A stretch of 64,000 nucleotides of DNA from Spongiibacter thalassae (GTDB lineage Bacteria > Pseudomonadota > Gammaproteobacteria > Pseudomonadales > Spongiibacteraceae): positions 339,451 to 403,450 of the forward strand of contig NZ_JAAWWK010000002.1 of assembly GCF_012272835.1 (NCBI RefSeq), written 5' to 3'. Positions within the stretch are counted from its first letter, which is position 1. The number at the start of each line of letters is the position of its first letter. The notes beneath the pieces were generated by a model. The model worked only from the letters and a program-made list of their open reading frames with translations. It was not told the origin of the DNA and ran no database searches. Position numbers and translations under genes: made by a program. Positions 48,975 through 61,401 of this stretch are shown here, one piece after another.

Positions 48975-50168
48975 GTGGAAATTTATTTTGGTATAGGCGC
49001 ATTGTCGCTGCTGGCTATAGGCTTTTGCGCGCTGGCCCTGCGTCAGCCTCCGCAGCACAACGACACCCAGCTGCGCCGCGGCGCTCAGCGAACATTTTAT
49101 CAACAGCGGGTGGCGGAGCTGCAGGCCGAGCGGGATGCCGCCACAATCACCGCAGAGCAATTCGACGAGTTGCGCGGGGAGCTGGATTTGCAATTGCTGG
49201 CGGAGAACAGTGATACCAGCAGTGCCGCCGAACGCGCTGCCCGCGGCCCTATTATCGCGACCCTGGTACTGGTGCCGGTGCTGGCCTGGTTGCTCTATGA
49301 CTATCTCGGTTACCAGCGGGACCTGGCACTGCGTGATATGCAAAAGGCGCTGATCACCAAGGCCGAGCCCACTCGGGAAGATCTGGCAGAGTTTGAAAAT
49401 CTGGTGACCGAGATTCTCGAGCGCCGTCCCGACAATGCCCAGTTGTTGATTATGATGGCGGGGATTCGCCGCCAGCAGGGTAATTACGTCGAGGCAGTGC
49501 CCTACTACCGCGAGTTGCAGCGCCTGTATCCCAAAGATGCCGACGTGCTCGCCCAGCTGGCTCAGGCCCGTTATTTGGCCCAGAACCGGCAGCTTGATAA
49601 GGAATCGGCGGAATTGCTGAGCCAGGCGCTGGCCATCAACCCCGATCAAGGCACCGCGTTGGGCGTGCTGGGTATTGACGCCTTTGGCCGTGGTGATTTC
49701 GCCAGCGCACTGAATTATTGGCAGCGTCTGTTGCCGCAACTGCCCGCCAATTCTTCCGAAGCCAGGGTGATTGCCTCCGGCGTTGCCGCAGCCAAAGAGA
49801 AGGCCATCGCGGCGGGGACGCTGGAGGGAATTAGCGTTGACCTGAATATCGACACGTCGCTGGGGTCTGTCCCCGCCTCGGTATTGTTTGTCGTTGCCAA
49901 AAGCAACGACGGCAATCCGATGCCGGTGGCGGCGCTGCGGATTCCGCTGGCGGCGGGTGAGTCGCCACCGTCGACGGTACACCTTACCGACGGCGATGTG
50001 ATTCGCCAGGGGCAGACGCTGAAGGACTTCGAAGCACTGTCACTCGCCGCGCATCTGAGTATGTCCGGTACGGCAATTCGGCGTGCGGGCGACTGGGTGT
50101 CGACACCAGTGACCGTTAATACTGCCGACAAGGCCGCTGCACAGCTGAGCATTGACCGACAGTTGTGA
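48975..50168 (+). CDS. ccmI: cytochrome c maturation TPR protein CcmI
   Basis: Apocytochrome c chaperone. The 397-residue protein has two membrane helices (about 4-22 and 92-110) around a cytoplasmic coiled segment and a periplasmic TPR region (about 140-280, with PDNAQLLIMMAGIRRQQGNY and similar units). A C-terminal beta domain (about 285-397) follows. GTG 48975 lies five bases after the ccmH stop. The segment encoding LGSVPAS contains a 13-mer shared with the xseA palindrome. It closes the operon. Confidence 0.93.
   Translation: MEIYFGIGALSLLAIGFCALALRQPPQHNDTQLRRGAQRTFYQQRVAELQAERDAATITAEQFDELRGELDLQLLAENSDTSSAAERAARGPIIATLVLVPVLAWLLYDYLGYQRDLALRDMQKALITKAEPTREDLAEFENLVTEILERRPDNAQLLIMMAGIRRQQGNYVEAVPYYRELQRLYPKDADVLAQLAQARYLAQNRQLDKESAELLSQALAINPDQGTALGVLGIDAFGRGDFASALNYWQRLLPQLPANSSEARVIASGVAAAKEKAIAAGTLEGISVDLNIDTSLGSVPASVLFVVAKSNDGNPMPVAALRIPLAAGESPPSTVHLTDGDVIRQGQTLKDFEALSLAAHLSMSGTAIRRAGDWVSTPVTVNTADKAAAQLSIDRQL
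49862..49874. repeat. second copy of the GGGGTCTGTCCCC 13-mer
   Basis: This stretch inside ccmI is identical to the left arm of the palindrome at 3326-3351 but lacks the right arm. The 13-mer itself is nearly self-complementary at its ends (GGGG/CCCC). A chance repeat of an exact 13-mer in 64 kb is unlikely though possible. Confidence 0.5.
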
Positions 50169-50204
50169 TGTCGGTATCCCATTGCCGGTATCGCGCGTAA
50201 TCAG

Positions 50205-50233
50205 CTGTCATCGGCGGCATCTACCGCTATAAT
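50205..50233 (+). promoter_or_regulatory. sigma-70 promoter of smc
   Basis: CTGTCA (50205-50210) and a perfect TATAAT (50228-50233) are separated by 17 bases. The start would be near 50240, about 69 bases before the smc ATG. Confidence 0.65.
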
Positions 50234-50308
50234 CGCGCTTTTGTGCGAACCGCCGTGGCGTCGGCGGCTGCTGTCTTCGCCCATCCAGACAGGCTTGGTT
50301 ATCTTCGT

Positions 50309-53300
50309 ATGCGTTTGAAAAGTATAAAATTGGCGGGTTTCAAATCCTTCGTCGATCCGACCACGGCTCATTTCCCCACCAATTTGTCGGCAGTGCTCGG
50401 CCCAAACGGCTGTGGAAAATCCAACATCATCGATGCTGTGCGCTGGGTAATGGGGGAAAGTTCGGCGAAAAACCTTCGTGGCGAGTCCATGACCGATGTC
50501 ATCTTCAACGGTTCGGTCAATCGCAAGCCAGTCGGGCAGGCGTCGATTGAGTTGGTTTTCGACAACTCGGCGGGCAAACTCGGCGGCGAATATGCCCGCT
50601 ACGCGGAAATTGCCATTCGCCGCAAGGTCACCCGCGAGGGTACATCGGAATACTTCCTCAATGGCACCAAGTGCCGCCGTCGGGATATTACCGATATCTT
50701 TTTGGGCACCGGTCTCGGCCCGCGCAGCTACGCGATTATCGAACAGGGCATGATCTCCCGGTTAATTGAGTCGAAACCCGAAGAATTGCGGGTGTTTATC
50801 GAGGAAGCGGCGGGTATCTCCAAGTACAAGGAGCGCCGTCGGGAAACCGAAAATCGTATGCGGCGCACCCAGGAAAACCTCGAGCGGCTGACAGACCTGC
50901 GCGACGAGCTGGAGCGACAGCTGCAGCACCTCCAGCGCCAGGCCGCCTCGGCAGAGAAATACACCGAATTTAAAAAGGAAGAGCGGCTGCTCAAGGCTCA
51001 GCTGCAGGTATTGCAGTGGAAGGAGCTGGACGGAAAAGTAAGCGAGAAAGAAGCGCGGATACGCGAGCTGGAACTTGAACGCGAGGCGATTGTAACCGAG
51101 CAGGTGTCAGTGGGCACCGGTATCGAAGTCGCGCGGGATCAGCACAGCCAGCTCAACGACACCTTTAACGAAGTGCAAGGGCGGTTTTACAGCGTGGGTG
51201 CAGATATTGCCCGGGCGGAACAGGCGATACAGCATCATAGCGAGCGCCGCCGTCAGTTGGACAGCGATCTGCAGCGGCTGGAGGTCAATATTCAGGAAAC
51301 CACCCGTTTGCTGTCCGGCGACCGGGAAAAAATCGATCTGTGGCAGGACGAGATCAGCGGCATCGAGCCAGAGCTGGAAATTTCCCAGGAAGAAGAGGAG
51401 CTGGCGGGCGAGGCGCTGATTACTGCCGAAGAGGCGATGCAAAATTGGCAGCAGGCCTGGGACGAATTCAACCATTCGGCCGCGGGGCCACGCCAGCGGG
51501 CCGAGGTTGAGCAGTCGCGGATTCAGCATCTCGAGCTGAGTATGCAGCGCTTGCAGGAGCGTATGCAAAAGGCGCAAGCGGAAAGGAGCGGCCTGCCTGC
51601 ACAGGATGTTGATGAGGACATCGAATTACTGCGACAGCAGGCCGCGGAGCTGGAGCTGGAAGGCGAAGCACTCCAGGAGCGACAAGAGGCTCTGCTGCCA
51701 GCGATAGCAGAAAGCCGCGATGCTATTCGCGCGGCCAGTGACGAACTCGACCGCCAGCGCAGCGATATGCAGCGCTGGCGGGGGCGTATGGCCTCCCTTG
51801 AGGCCCTGCAGCAGGCGGCCCTTGGTCAGGGCGACAAGACCCTTGGCGCCTGGCTCGACAAGCATGGCCTGGCTGATGCAGCGAGGCTGGCGGAGGGGCT
51901 TCAGGTTGATGAGAAATGGCAGCGGGCGGTGGAAACCGTGCTCGGCGACCAGCTTCAGGCAATCCGGGTAGATTCCCTCGACAGCCTGTCGGGAATCCTC
52001 GCCGAGCTGGACGAGGGGCAGCTCGGTTTTGTAGAGGACGCGACTGGCAGCCCGGGCTCGGCGAGTGGCTCGACCCTTGCCGACAAGGTTCAGGGCGGTG
52101 GTCCGCTGACCACACTGATGAGTCGTGTTCGTCTGGCGGAAGATTTACCCGCTGCCCTGGCCATGCGCAGTGGGCTAGCCGAGGGCGAATCAGTGGTCAC
52201 TCCTGACGGCCTGTGGCTGGGTCAGCACTGGCTTCGAGTTAGCCAGGGCGACAATCCGCAAAGCGGTATCCTGCAACGCCAGGAAGAATTGGCGGAGCTG
52301 AAACTCAGTATCGAGCAGGGTGAAGCCCGGGTCGACAGCCTTGAACGAGAACTCGAGCAGCGCCGGGAAACCTTGAAACAGCAAGAAGCGGAGCGGGATA
52401 CCTTGCAGCGGGATCTGCAAAGTCACGGTCGTCAGCAAAGTGAATTGCGCGCGCAGCTCAGTGCCCAGCAAGCGCGAATTGAACAAATCGGTGTGCGTCG
52501 CCAGCGGCTTGATGCCGATATTCAGGACCTTAGCGAACAATTTGAGGTCGAGCAGGAGGCGCTGGCCGAGGCGAGAATGACCCTGCAAGAGGCCATCGAT
52601 GCCATGGAGCAGGATACCGGCAAGCGGGAACAGCTGCTCAGCCAGCGCGACAATAACCGCGCGGCATTGGATGCAGCGCGACAAAAAGCGCGGCAGAGCA
52701 AGGACCACGCTCACCAGCTGGCAATGCGCCTGCAGTCCTTGCAAACCCAGCGAGACGCGGCGCTGCAGAATATTGCCCGCACCGAGGAGCAGTTGGAGCA
52801 GCTGCGTGAGCGCAAGGAGCAACTGGTGGAGTCGATGGATGACAGCGACTCGCCGGTAGAAGAATTGCAAATGGAGCTAGAGGCGCGTTTGGAGCAGCGT
52901 CTGCGGGTGGAAGAGGAATTGAGTGAGGCGCGGCGAGCGCTGGAAGAAGTGGATCAGCAATTGCGCGCCCACGAACAACGTCGTCACACGATCGAACAGG
53001 GGCTGCACGCGATTGCGTCGAAGCTGGAGGGTGCGCGGGTAGAAAGTCAGGGCTTGCAGGTGCGGCGCAAGGGCTTGCAAGACCAGTTGCACGAAGCCCA
53101 GTTTGATTTGAACGCCGTGCTGGAAAGCCTGCCTGCGGAAGCCAACGAAGCCGAATGGCAGGAGCAGCTGGAAGGCGTCGGGCGGCGAATTGCCCGACTC
53201 GGGCCGATCAATCTGGCGGCCATCGAGGAATACAAGCAACAGTCTGAACGAAAGAATTACCTCGACTCACAGAACGACGATCTGGTCGAAGCGCTGGAAA

Positions 53301-53812
53301 CTCTGGAAGCGGCCATACGCCGAATCGACAAGGAGACCCGCAATCGCTTCAAGGAGACCTTCGACAAGGTGAATAGCGGTTTGCAAACCCTGTTTCCCAA
53401 GGTGTTCGGTGGCGGCAGTGCCTACCTTGAGATGACCGGTGACGACCTGTTGAATACCGGTATCTCGATTATGGCGCGCCCACCGGGTAAGCGAAATGCG
53501 ACGATCCATCTGTTGTCCGGTGGAGAAAAAGCCCTCACCGCTATTGCATTGGTCTTTTCCATCTTCCAGCTGAACCCCGCGCCATTTTGTATGCTCGACG
53601 AGGTGGATGCGCCGCTGGATGACGCCAATGTAGGCCGCTATTCTCGTCTGGTGAAGGAAATGTCCAGCGACGTGCAGTTTATCTACATCAGCCACAACAA
53701 AATCGCGATGGAGATGGCGGACCAGTTGATGGGGGTCACCATGCACGAGCCGGGGGTGTCGCGCTTGGTATCGGTGGATCTGGAAAAAGCGACGGAGATG
53801 ATCGCTTCCTAG
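50309..53812 (+). CDS. smc: chromosome segregation protein SMC
   Basis: Condensin ATPase that compacts and segregates chromosomes. The 1167 residues follow the SMC plan: an N-terminal head with Walker A LGPNGCGKSNIIDAVRWVMGE, a long coiled coil (about 165-500), a hinge (about 510-660, LGAWLDKHGLADAARLAEGL onward), the returning coiled coil, and a C-terminal head with the LLSGGEKALTAIALVF signature and Walker B FCMLDEVDAPLDDANV. ATG 50309 (MRLKSIKLAGFKSFVDPT) is the conserved start; no strong ribosome site precedes it. This SMC type rather than MukB is usual for the Pseudomonas side of the class. zipA follows, as in Pseudomonas. Confidence 0.97.
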   Translation: MRLKSIKLAGFKSFVDPTTAHFPTNLSAVLGPNGCGKSNIIDAVRWVMGESSAKNLRGESMTDVIFNGSVNRKPVGQASIELVFDNSAGKLGGEYARYAEIAIRRKVTREGTSEYFLNGTKCRRRDITDIFLGTGLGPRSYAIIEQGMISRLIESKPEELRVFIEEAAGISKYKERRRETENRMRRTQENLERLTDLRDELERQLQHLQRQAASAEKYTEFKKEERLLKAQLQVLQWKELDGKVSEKEARIRELELEREAIVTEQVSVGTGIEVARDQHSQLNDTFNEVQGRFYSVGADIARAEQAIQHHSERRRQLDSDLQRLEVNIQETTRLLSGDREKIDLWQDEISGIEPELEISQEEEELAGEALITAEEAMQNWQQAWDEFNHSAAGPRQRAEVEQSRIQHLELSMQRLQERMQKAQAERSGLPAQDVDEDIELLRQQAAELELEGEALQERQEALLPAIAESRDAIRAASDELDRQRSDMQRWRGRMASLEALQQAALGQGDKTLGAWLDKHGLADAARLAEGLQVDEKWQRAVETVLGDQLQAIRVDSLDSLSGILAELDEGQLGFVEDATGSPGSASGSTLADKVQGGGPLTTLMSRVRLAEDLPAALAMRSGLAEGESVVTPDGLWLGQHWLRVSQGDNPQSGILQRQEELAELKLSIEQGEARVDSLERELEQRRETLKQQEAERDTLQRDLQSHGRQQSELRAQLSAQQARIEQIGVRRQRLDADIQDLSEQFEVEQEALAEARMTLQEAIDAMEQDTGKREQLLSQRDNNRAALDAARQKARQSKDHAHQLAMRLQSLQTQRDAALQNIARTEEQLEQLRERKEQLVESMDDSDSPVEELQMELEARLEQRLRVEEELSEARRALEEVDQQLRAHEQRRHTIEQGLHAIASKLEGARVESQGLQVRRKGLQDQLHEAQFDLNAVLESLPAEANEAEWQEQLEGVGRRIARLGPINLAAIEEYKQQSERKNYLDSQNDDLVEALETLEAAIRRIDKETRNRFKETFDKVNSGLQTLFPKVFGGGSAYLEMTGDDLLNTGISIMARPPGKRNATIHLLSGGEKALTAIALVFSIFQLNPAPFCMLDEVDAPLDDANVGRYSRLVKEMSSDVQFIYISHNKIAMEMADQLMGVTMHEPGVSRLVSVDLEKATEMIAS

Positions 53813-53956
53813 GGCCTGATAGACCGGCGTAGCGGAAGCGCCGATCAATTGTGGAAATTTTCCAGACCGCGTGGAACAATAGCGCCGGTAGGTGCTCTAA
53901 GACCGATGTACGTAAATTATTGAATCAAATCATAAAAGGCGGGTAAGGGCCGGGTA

Positions 53957-57568
<3,612 letters not shown>

Positions 57569-57580
57569 GTTATTCAGCGC

Positions 57581-58021
57581 CTACCATTCGCCGGTGTTGG
57601 CCATCGAAAGCCAAGGCTCCTGTGCAGGCAGGGGTTCACCTGCCTGCAGTAGCTCAATCGAAATATTATCCGGCGAGCGCACGAAGGCCATATAGCCGTC
57701 CCGTGGTGGCCGGTTGATGGTGATTCCCGCGGCCTGTAGTTGCTCGCAGGTGTCGTAGATATTGTCCACCTGAAATGCCAGGTGGCCGAAGTTGCGTCCT
57801 CCCTGATATTCCTCCGGGTCCCAGTTGTAGGTCAGTTCGATACAGGGGGTCTTTTCCCTGTCGGCGCGCTCGCGGTCGCCGGGGGCGGCGAGGAAAATAA
57901 GGGTAAAGCGGCCCTGCTCACTGTCCTTGCGCGATACCTCGTATAGCCCGAGATAATCGCAGTAAAACCGCAGCGATGCGTCCAGATCGCTGACGCGAAC
58001 CATGGTGTGAAGATATTTCAT
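57581..58021 (-). CDS. lactoylglutathione lyase / glyoxalase-family protein
   Basis: A 146-residue vicinal-oxygen-chelate enzyme close to GloA, which converts the methylglyoxal-glutathione adduct to S-lactoylglutathione. The four metal ligands can be placed: His in [10 protein letters not shown], Glu in PCIELTYNW, His in FGHLAFQVD and Glu in [11 protein letters not shown] 58021 has AGGAC upstream. The frame is open to 58150, but those residues lie outside the family. Gene order is convergent with the lipoprotein, with stops 13 bases apart. Confidence 0.88.
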   Translation of the reverse strand: MKYLHTMVRVSDLDASLRFYCDYLGLYEVSRKDSEQGRFTLIFLAAPGDRERADREKTPCIELTYNWDPEEYQGGRNFGHLAFQVDNIYDTCEQLQAAGITINRPPRDGYMAFVRSPDNISIELLQAGEPLPAQEPWLSMANTGEW

Positions 58022-58136
58022 AGCGTGTCCTGCTAGACTTTGCCGTGGAAGTTTTGCCGTAGGGTAGCGAAAAGTGAGAGACGCGACAAAGGGAAAATGG
58101 GGGACGGGAGAGGCAAGGTGCGAGACGAGGTGTGAA

Positions 58137-58610
58137 TTGACGCAGGACAATACAGAGTCAAAAAAACTGCTGGTGGTGTATCACAGTCAATCCGGTCGCA
58201 ATGAGCGTTTGGCCTATGCTGCCGCGGCAGCGGCAACCGAGGAGGGGGTTCAGATACGTTTACTCCGGGCAATGGAGGCGTCCTGCAAGGATCTGATCTG
58301 GTGTGACGGTGTGCTGCTGTGCACGCCGGAGAATTTTGGCGCCCTGTCCGGCGGTATCAAGGACTTCCTTGATCGCTGCTTTTATCCCGCTATCGACCGC
58401 AACCTCGTGCGCCCCTATGCGCTGATGGTCTGCAGCGGCAATGACGGCAGCAATGCGGTACGGCAGTTGGAAAAAATTGCAAAGGGCATGGGGCTGAAAC
58501 CGGTGGCGGAGCCCTATGTGTGTCATGGCAGACCCAATGACGCGCATTTGGCTGCCGCTCGGGAGCTGGGGCAGGCTTTGGCAGCGGGGCTTGAACTGGG
58601 CGTGTTTTGA
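58137..58610 (+). CDS. flavodoxin-like / NAD(P)H-dependent FMN reductase-type protein
   Basis: A 157-residue flavodoxin-fold protein. [20 protein letters not shown] is the FMN phosphate loop, [25 protein letters not shown] the second FMN contact region, and [20 protein letters not shown] the third. The start is unsure: TTG 58137 has GAGGTG ahead, while GTG 58074 would add 21 residues ([15 protein letters not shown]...) with no family character. It is divergent from the glyoxalase gene. Physiological role unknown; could be a quinone or flavin reductase. Confidence 0.83.
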   Translation: MTQDNTESKKLLVVYHSQSGRNERLAYAAAAAATEEGVQIRLLRAMEASCKDLIWCDGVLLCTPENFGALSGGIKDFLDRCFYPAIDRNLVRPYALMVCSGNDGSNAVRQLEKIAKGMGLKPVAEPYVCHGRPNDAHLAAARELGQALAAGLELGVF

Positions 58611-58798
58611 CCGCGAACCCTTTCCTGAAGCGTGTGCGGCGCTGAGTCAGCTTTCTTACGCGGGTTGTTGTTTTTGCACAAAATTTTCTTTGCTGGAAAT
58701 TAGACAAGCGGATAATTCGGGCTAGACTCAGAGTGTCCAGGGCGAGGGCTGTCATCGCGGAGTCCTCTCGGTAAAAAAATAAAAGTGAGATCCAGCAT

Positions 58799-61162
58799 AT
58801 GAAGTCCAAATCGCGTTATTCCATGCCTGTTATTGCTGCCAGTGTGCTTTTGGCGCCCGGTGGGGTGGTAGCCGCCCCGGTGCTCGAAGAGGTGCTGGTG
58901 ACCGCCACGCTGCGTACGGAGAGTTTGCAGGATGTTCCGGTGTCGGTGAACGCGGTGAGTGGCGAAAAAATGCAGGAGGCGGGGATCGATAAAATAGAAG
59001 ATCTCCAGGCCTATGTGCCCAATCTGTCGATGTCGGAAACCGGTATCGGCACCAATATTTATATTCGCGGTATCGGCTCGGGGATCAACCCCGGCTTTGA
59101 GCAGTCGGTGGGAATGTACTTCGACGGGGTGGCCTATTCCCGTGCTCAGCTGACCCGCGCGCCGTTTTTGGATCTGGCTCGAGTGGAAGTGCTGCGTGGC
59201 CCGCAGAATATTCTATACGGCAAAAACAGTATCGCCGGTGCGCTCAGCCTGATTTCTGCCAAGCCCAGCGATGAGCAAGAGGGCATGGCCTCGGTGTTGT
59301 ATGAGCCCGATCACGGCGAAAAAATTGTCGACCTGGTGCTGTCGGGGCCGCTGACAGACAATCTCGGCGCGCGCATGGCACTGCGCAAAAGAGAGATGGA
59401 TGGCTATATCGAAAACACCACTATGAACCGCGACGAGCCCTCCCGCAATGAGACTACGGTGCGCGCGATTCTCGACTGGGATGCCACACCGGATCTGTCG
59501 GCGATGTTGAAATTTGAAATAGGCAAATTCAATGTGGATGGTCGCCAGATCGAAATTGTGAACGACCAGCCCTCCACCAATCCCAATTTTGGTGGCTTGA
59601 GCTACACCCAGATTCTGGTGGCGAGTTTCGGTGCCGATCCATCAACATTGGATAACACCCTGAACTACAAGCGCTCCTCCAACGGCGACTACAGCGATAA
59701 CCGCACCCGCAATATCACGCTGAACGTTGATTACGCCCTCGGTGAAGGCACCCTGACCTTTATTACCGGTATCCTCGAATACGAATTCTCCGAACTGTGT
59801 GACTGTGACTTTACCGGTGCCAATGTATTCAGCGTGCCCTTTGAAGAAGACTACAAACAATATAGTCAGGAAATTCGCTGGGCATCGCCCGTTGGCGGCA
59901 CTCTTGAGCATATCGGCGGGCTTTACCTGCAAGCGAGCAGACTGGACTTCTTCGATACCATCGTGATCGACAGCGATATTCTGCCGCGAGCTGTTGCCGC
60001 GCGCACTGGCTCGCAGGCTGCGGGTGACTCTATCGCCAACACCACCACGCCGCGCCACTTCGCCTCTGACGCGGATCTGTGGTCGGTATTCTGGCAGACC
60101 ACCTGGCATGTGAGTGAACGATTCAGAACCAATTTCGGTCTGCGTTACTCCCAGGAAGATAAAGAAGGTAGTCGCAGCCTGACCGTGGCCGACCTCGAGG
60201 GCAACGAGCGTCCTTTGGGCACGGTCGATGGCGTGCTGGCGGGTGTGTTTAAAATTGAGCGCCACGATCTGGCGGACAAGCAGAGCACCGATCAATTTGC
60301 GCCTTCCATAAACGTACAGTGGGATGCTACGGACAACGCCATGGCCTACGCTACGGTGAGCCGGGGCTATAAATCCGGCGGCTTTGATGCCCGCTCCAAT
60401 GGTTCTCCCAGCCCCGCACCAAACGCCGGTGGCACCAGTATTGTCGGCTCCTTTGAATACGACGAAGAGCAGGCCACCAGTTTTGAAGTGGGGCTCAAGA
60501 CCAGCCTGCTTGACGGCCGGGCAGAGCTTAACGTTGCTGCCTTCCTGACCGAATACGACGATCTGCAAGTCAGTATATTTGACGGCACCCTTGGCTTTAA
60601 TGTCGGCAACGCCGGTGCCGCCGAGACCATGGGCCTGGAATTTGATGGCCGTTTGGCGATCACCGAAGAGTTGTCCATGACGGCGGCTCTGGCCTTCCTT
60701 GACTTTGAATTCACCGAGTTCGAAAACGGCCAGTGCTACCAGGGACAGACCCCGACCCGTACGGTTAATGGTGTCAATTTCTGCGACTACGAGGGCAAAT
60801 CCAACCAGTACGTTGCTGATTATTCCGGTAATGTCGCCTTTAACTACGTGTCGAGCTTTGGTGACGGTATGGAATTCCGCGCTGCCACCGACTTTGTCTT
60901 CACTGACAGCTATAACTCCTCGCAGAACCTGGATCCGAGTCAGGAGCAGGATGGCTACGTGAAGGTGAATATGCGTCTTGGGCTGGCTGATGTGAAGGAC
61001 GGTTGGGAAGTTGCCCTGGTCGGTAAAAACCTCACCGACGAGGAGGTGGTGAGCTACTCCAATGATACACCGCTCGCCAATAGCAGCTTCCAGAGTATCG
61101 GCCACTATGCCTTTGTCGAAAGACCTCGTAGCGTCGCTTTGCAAATGAGTGTGCGTTGGTAG
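58799..61162 (+). CDS. TonB-dependent receptor 1
   Basis: A 787-residue outer-membrane receptor. A signal peptide ends near VVAAP. The TonB box is LEEVLVTATLRTESLQDVPV. The plug domain (about 40-155) shows NIYIRGIGSGINPGFEQSV and VEVLRGPQNILYGKNSIAGAL. The barrel ends in aromatic ALQMSVRW, the outer-membrane insertion signal. Two cysteine-bearing extracellular loops, ELCDCDFTGANVF and NGQCYQGQ...NFCDYEGK, are unusual. Ligand unknown; the general type is common for iron-complex, vitamin or aromatic/lipid uptake in marine bacteria. The gene downstream is a close paralogue. No exbB/exbD/tonB is in the window. Confidence 0.93.
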   Translation: MKSKSRYSMPVIAASVLLAPGGVVAAPVLEEVLVTATLRTESLQDVPVSVNAVSGEKMQEAGIDKIEDLQAYVPNLSMSETGIGTNIYIRGIGSGINPGFEQSVGMYFDGVAYSRAQLTRAPFLDLARVEVLRGPQNILYGKNSIAGALSLISAKPSDEQEGMASVLYEPDHGEKIVDLVLSGPLTDNLGARMALRKREMDGYIENTTMNRDEPSRNETTVRAILDWDATPDLSAMLKFEIGKFNVDGRQIEIVNDQPSTNPNFGGLSYTQILVASFGADPSTLDNTLNYKRSSNGDYSDNRTRNITLNVDYALGEGTLTFITGILEYEFSELCDCDFTGANVFSVPFEEDYKQYSQEIRWASPVGGTLEHIGGLYLQASRLDFFDTIVIDSDILPRAVAARTGSQAAGDSIANTTTPRHFASDADLWSVFWQTTWHVSERFRTNFGLRYSQEDKEGSRSLTVADLEGNERPLGTVDGVLAGVFKIERHDLADKQSTDQFAPSINVQWDATDNAMAYATVSRGYKSGGFDARSNGSPSPAPNAGGTSIVGSFEYDEEQATSFEVGLKTSLLDGRAELNVAAFLTEYDDLQVSIFDGTLGFNVGNAGAAETMGLEFDGRLAITEELSMTAALAFLDFEFTEFENGQCYQGQTPTRTVNGVNFCDYEGKSNQYVADYSGNVAFNYVSSFGDGMEFRAATDFVFTDSYNSSQNLDPSQEQDGYVKVNMRLGLADVKDGWEVALVGKNLTDEEVVSYSNDTPLANSSFQSIGHYAFVERPRSVALQMSVRW

Positions 61163-61189
61163 GTACCAGGTCTCAGTCTTAACAAGGAG

Positions 61190-61212
61190 CGCCCCAATGC
61201 GGGGCGTTTTTT
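61190..61212 (+). terminator. terminator after TonB receptor 1
   Basis: A 6-bp stem CGCCCC / GGGGCG with a five-base loop is followed by six T. The two receptors are therefore probably transcribed separately. Confidence 0.88.
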
Positions 61213-61401
61213 GCAATAATTGACGTGGAGAAAAACGGCGTATACGTAATTCGAGCCATTGCGCACATTACCAATTTGTTATATGTTGTCGGCGATTACA
61301 TACAAAAGCCTCGGTCATGCCAATGGGTGAGGTGATATCTAGAGGGTGGTTTTGGCAATGCCGAAGCTGGCCATAACAAAAACAAGGCATCTGGAGGTCA
61401 C

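Noticed and set aside
58074-58136. N-terminal extension of the flavodoxin-like protein from GTG 58074
   Set aside because: The extra 21 residues are charged and not family-like, the DNA contains pieces resembling the heptamer unit (AGACGCG), and TTG 58137 has a better ribosome site.
59642-61216. 524-codon open frame on the minus strand under TonB receptor 1
   Set aside because: It is a shadow of a conserved receptor gene; the translated sequence has no recognisable domain.
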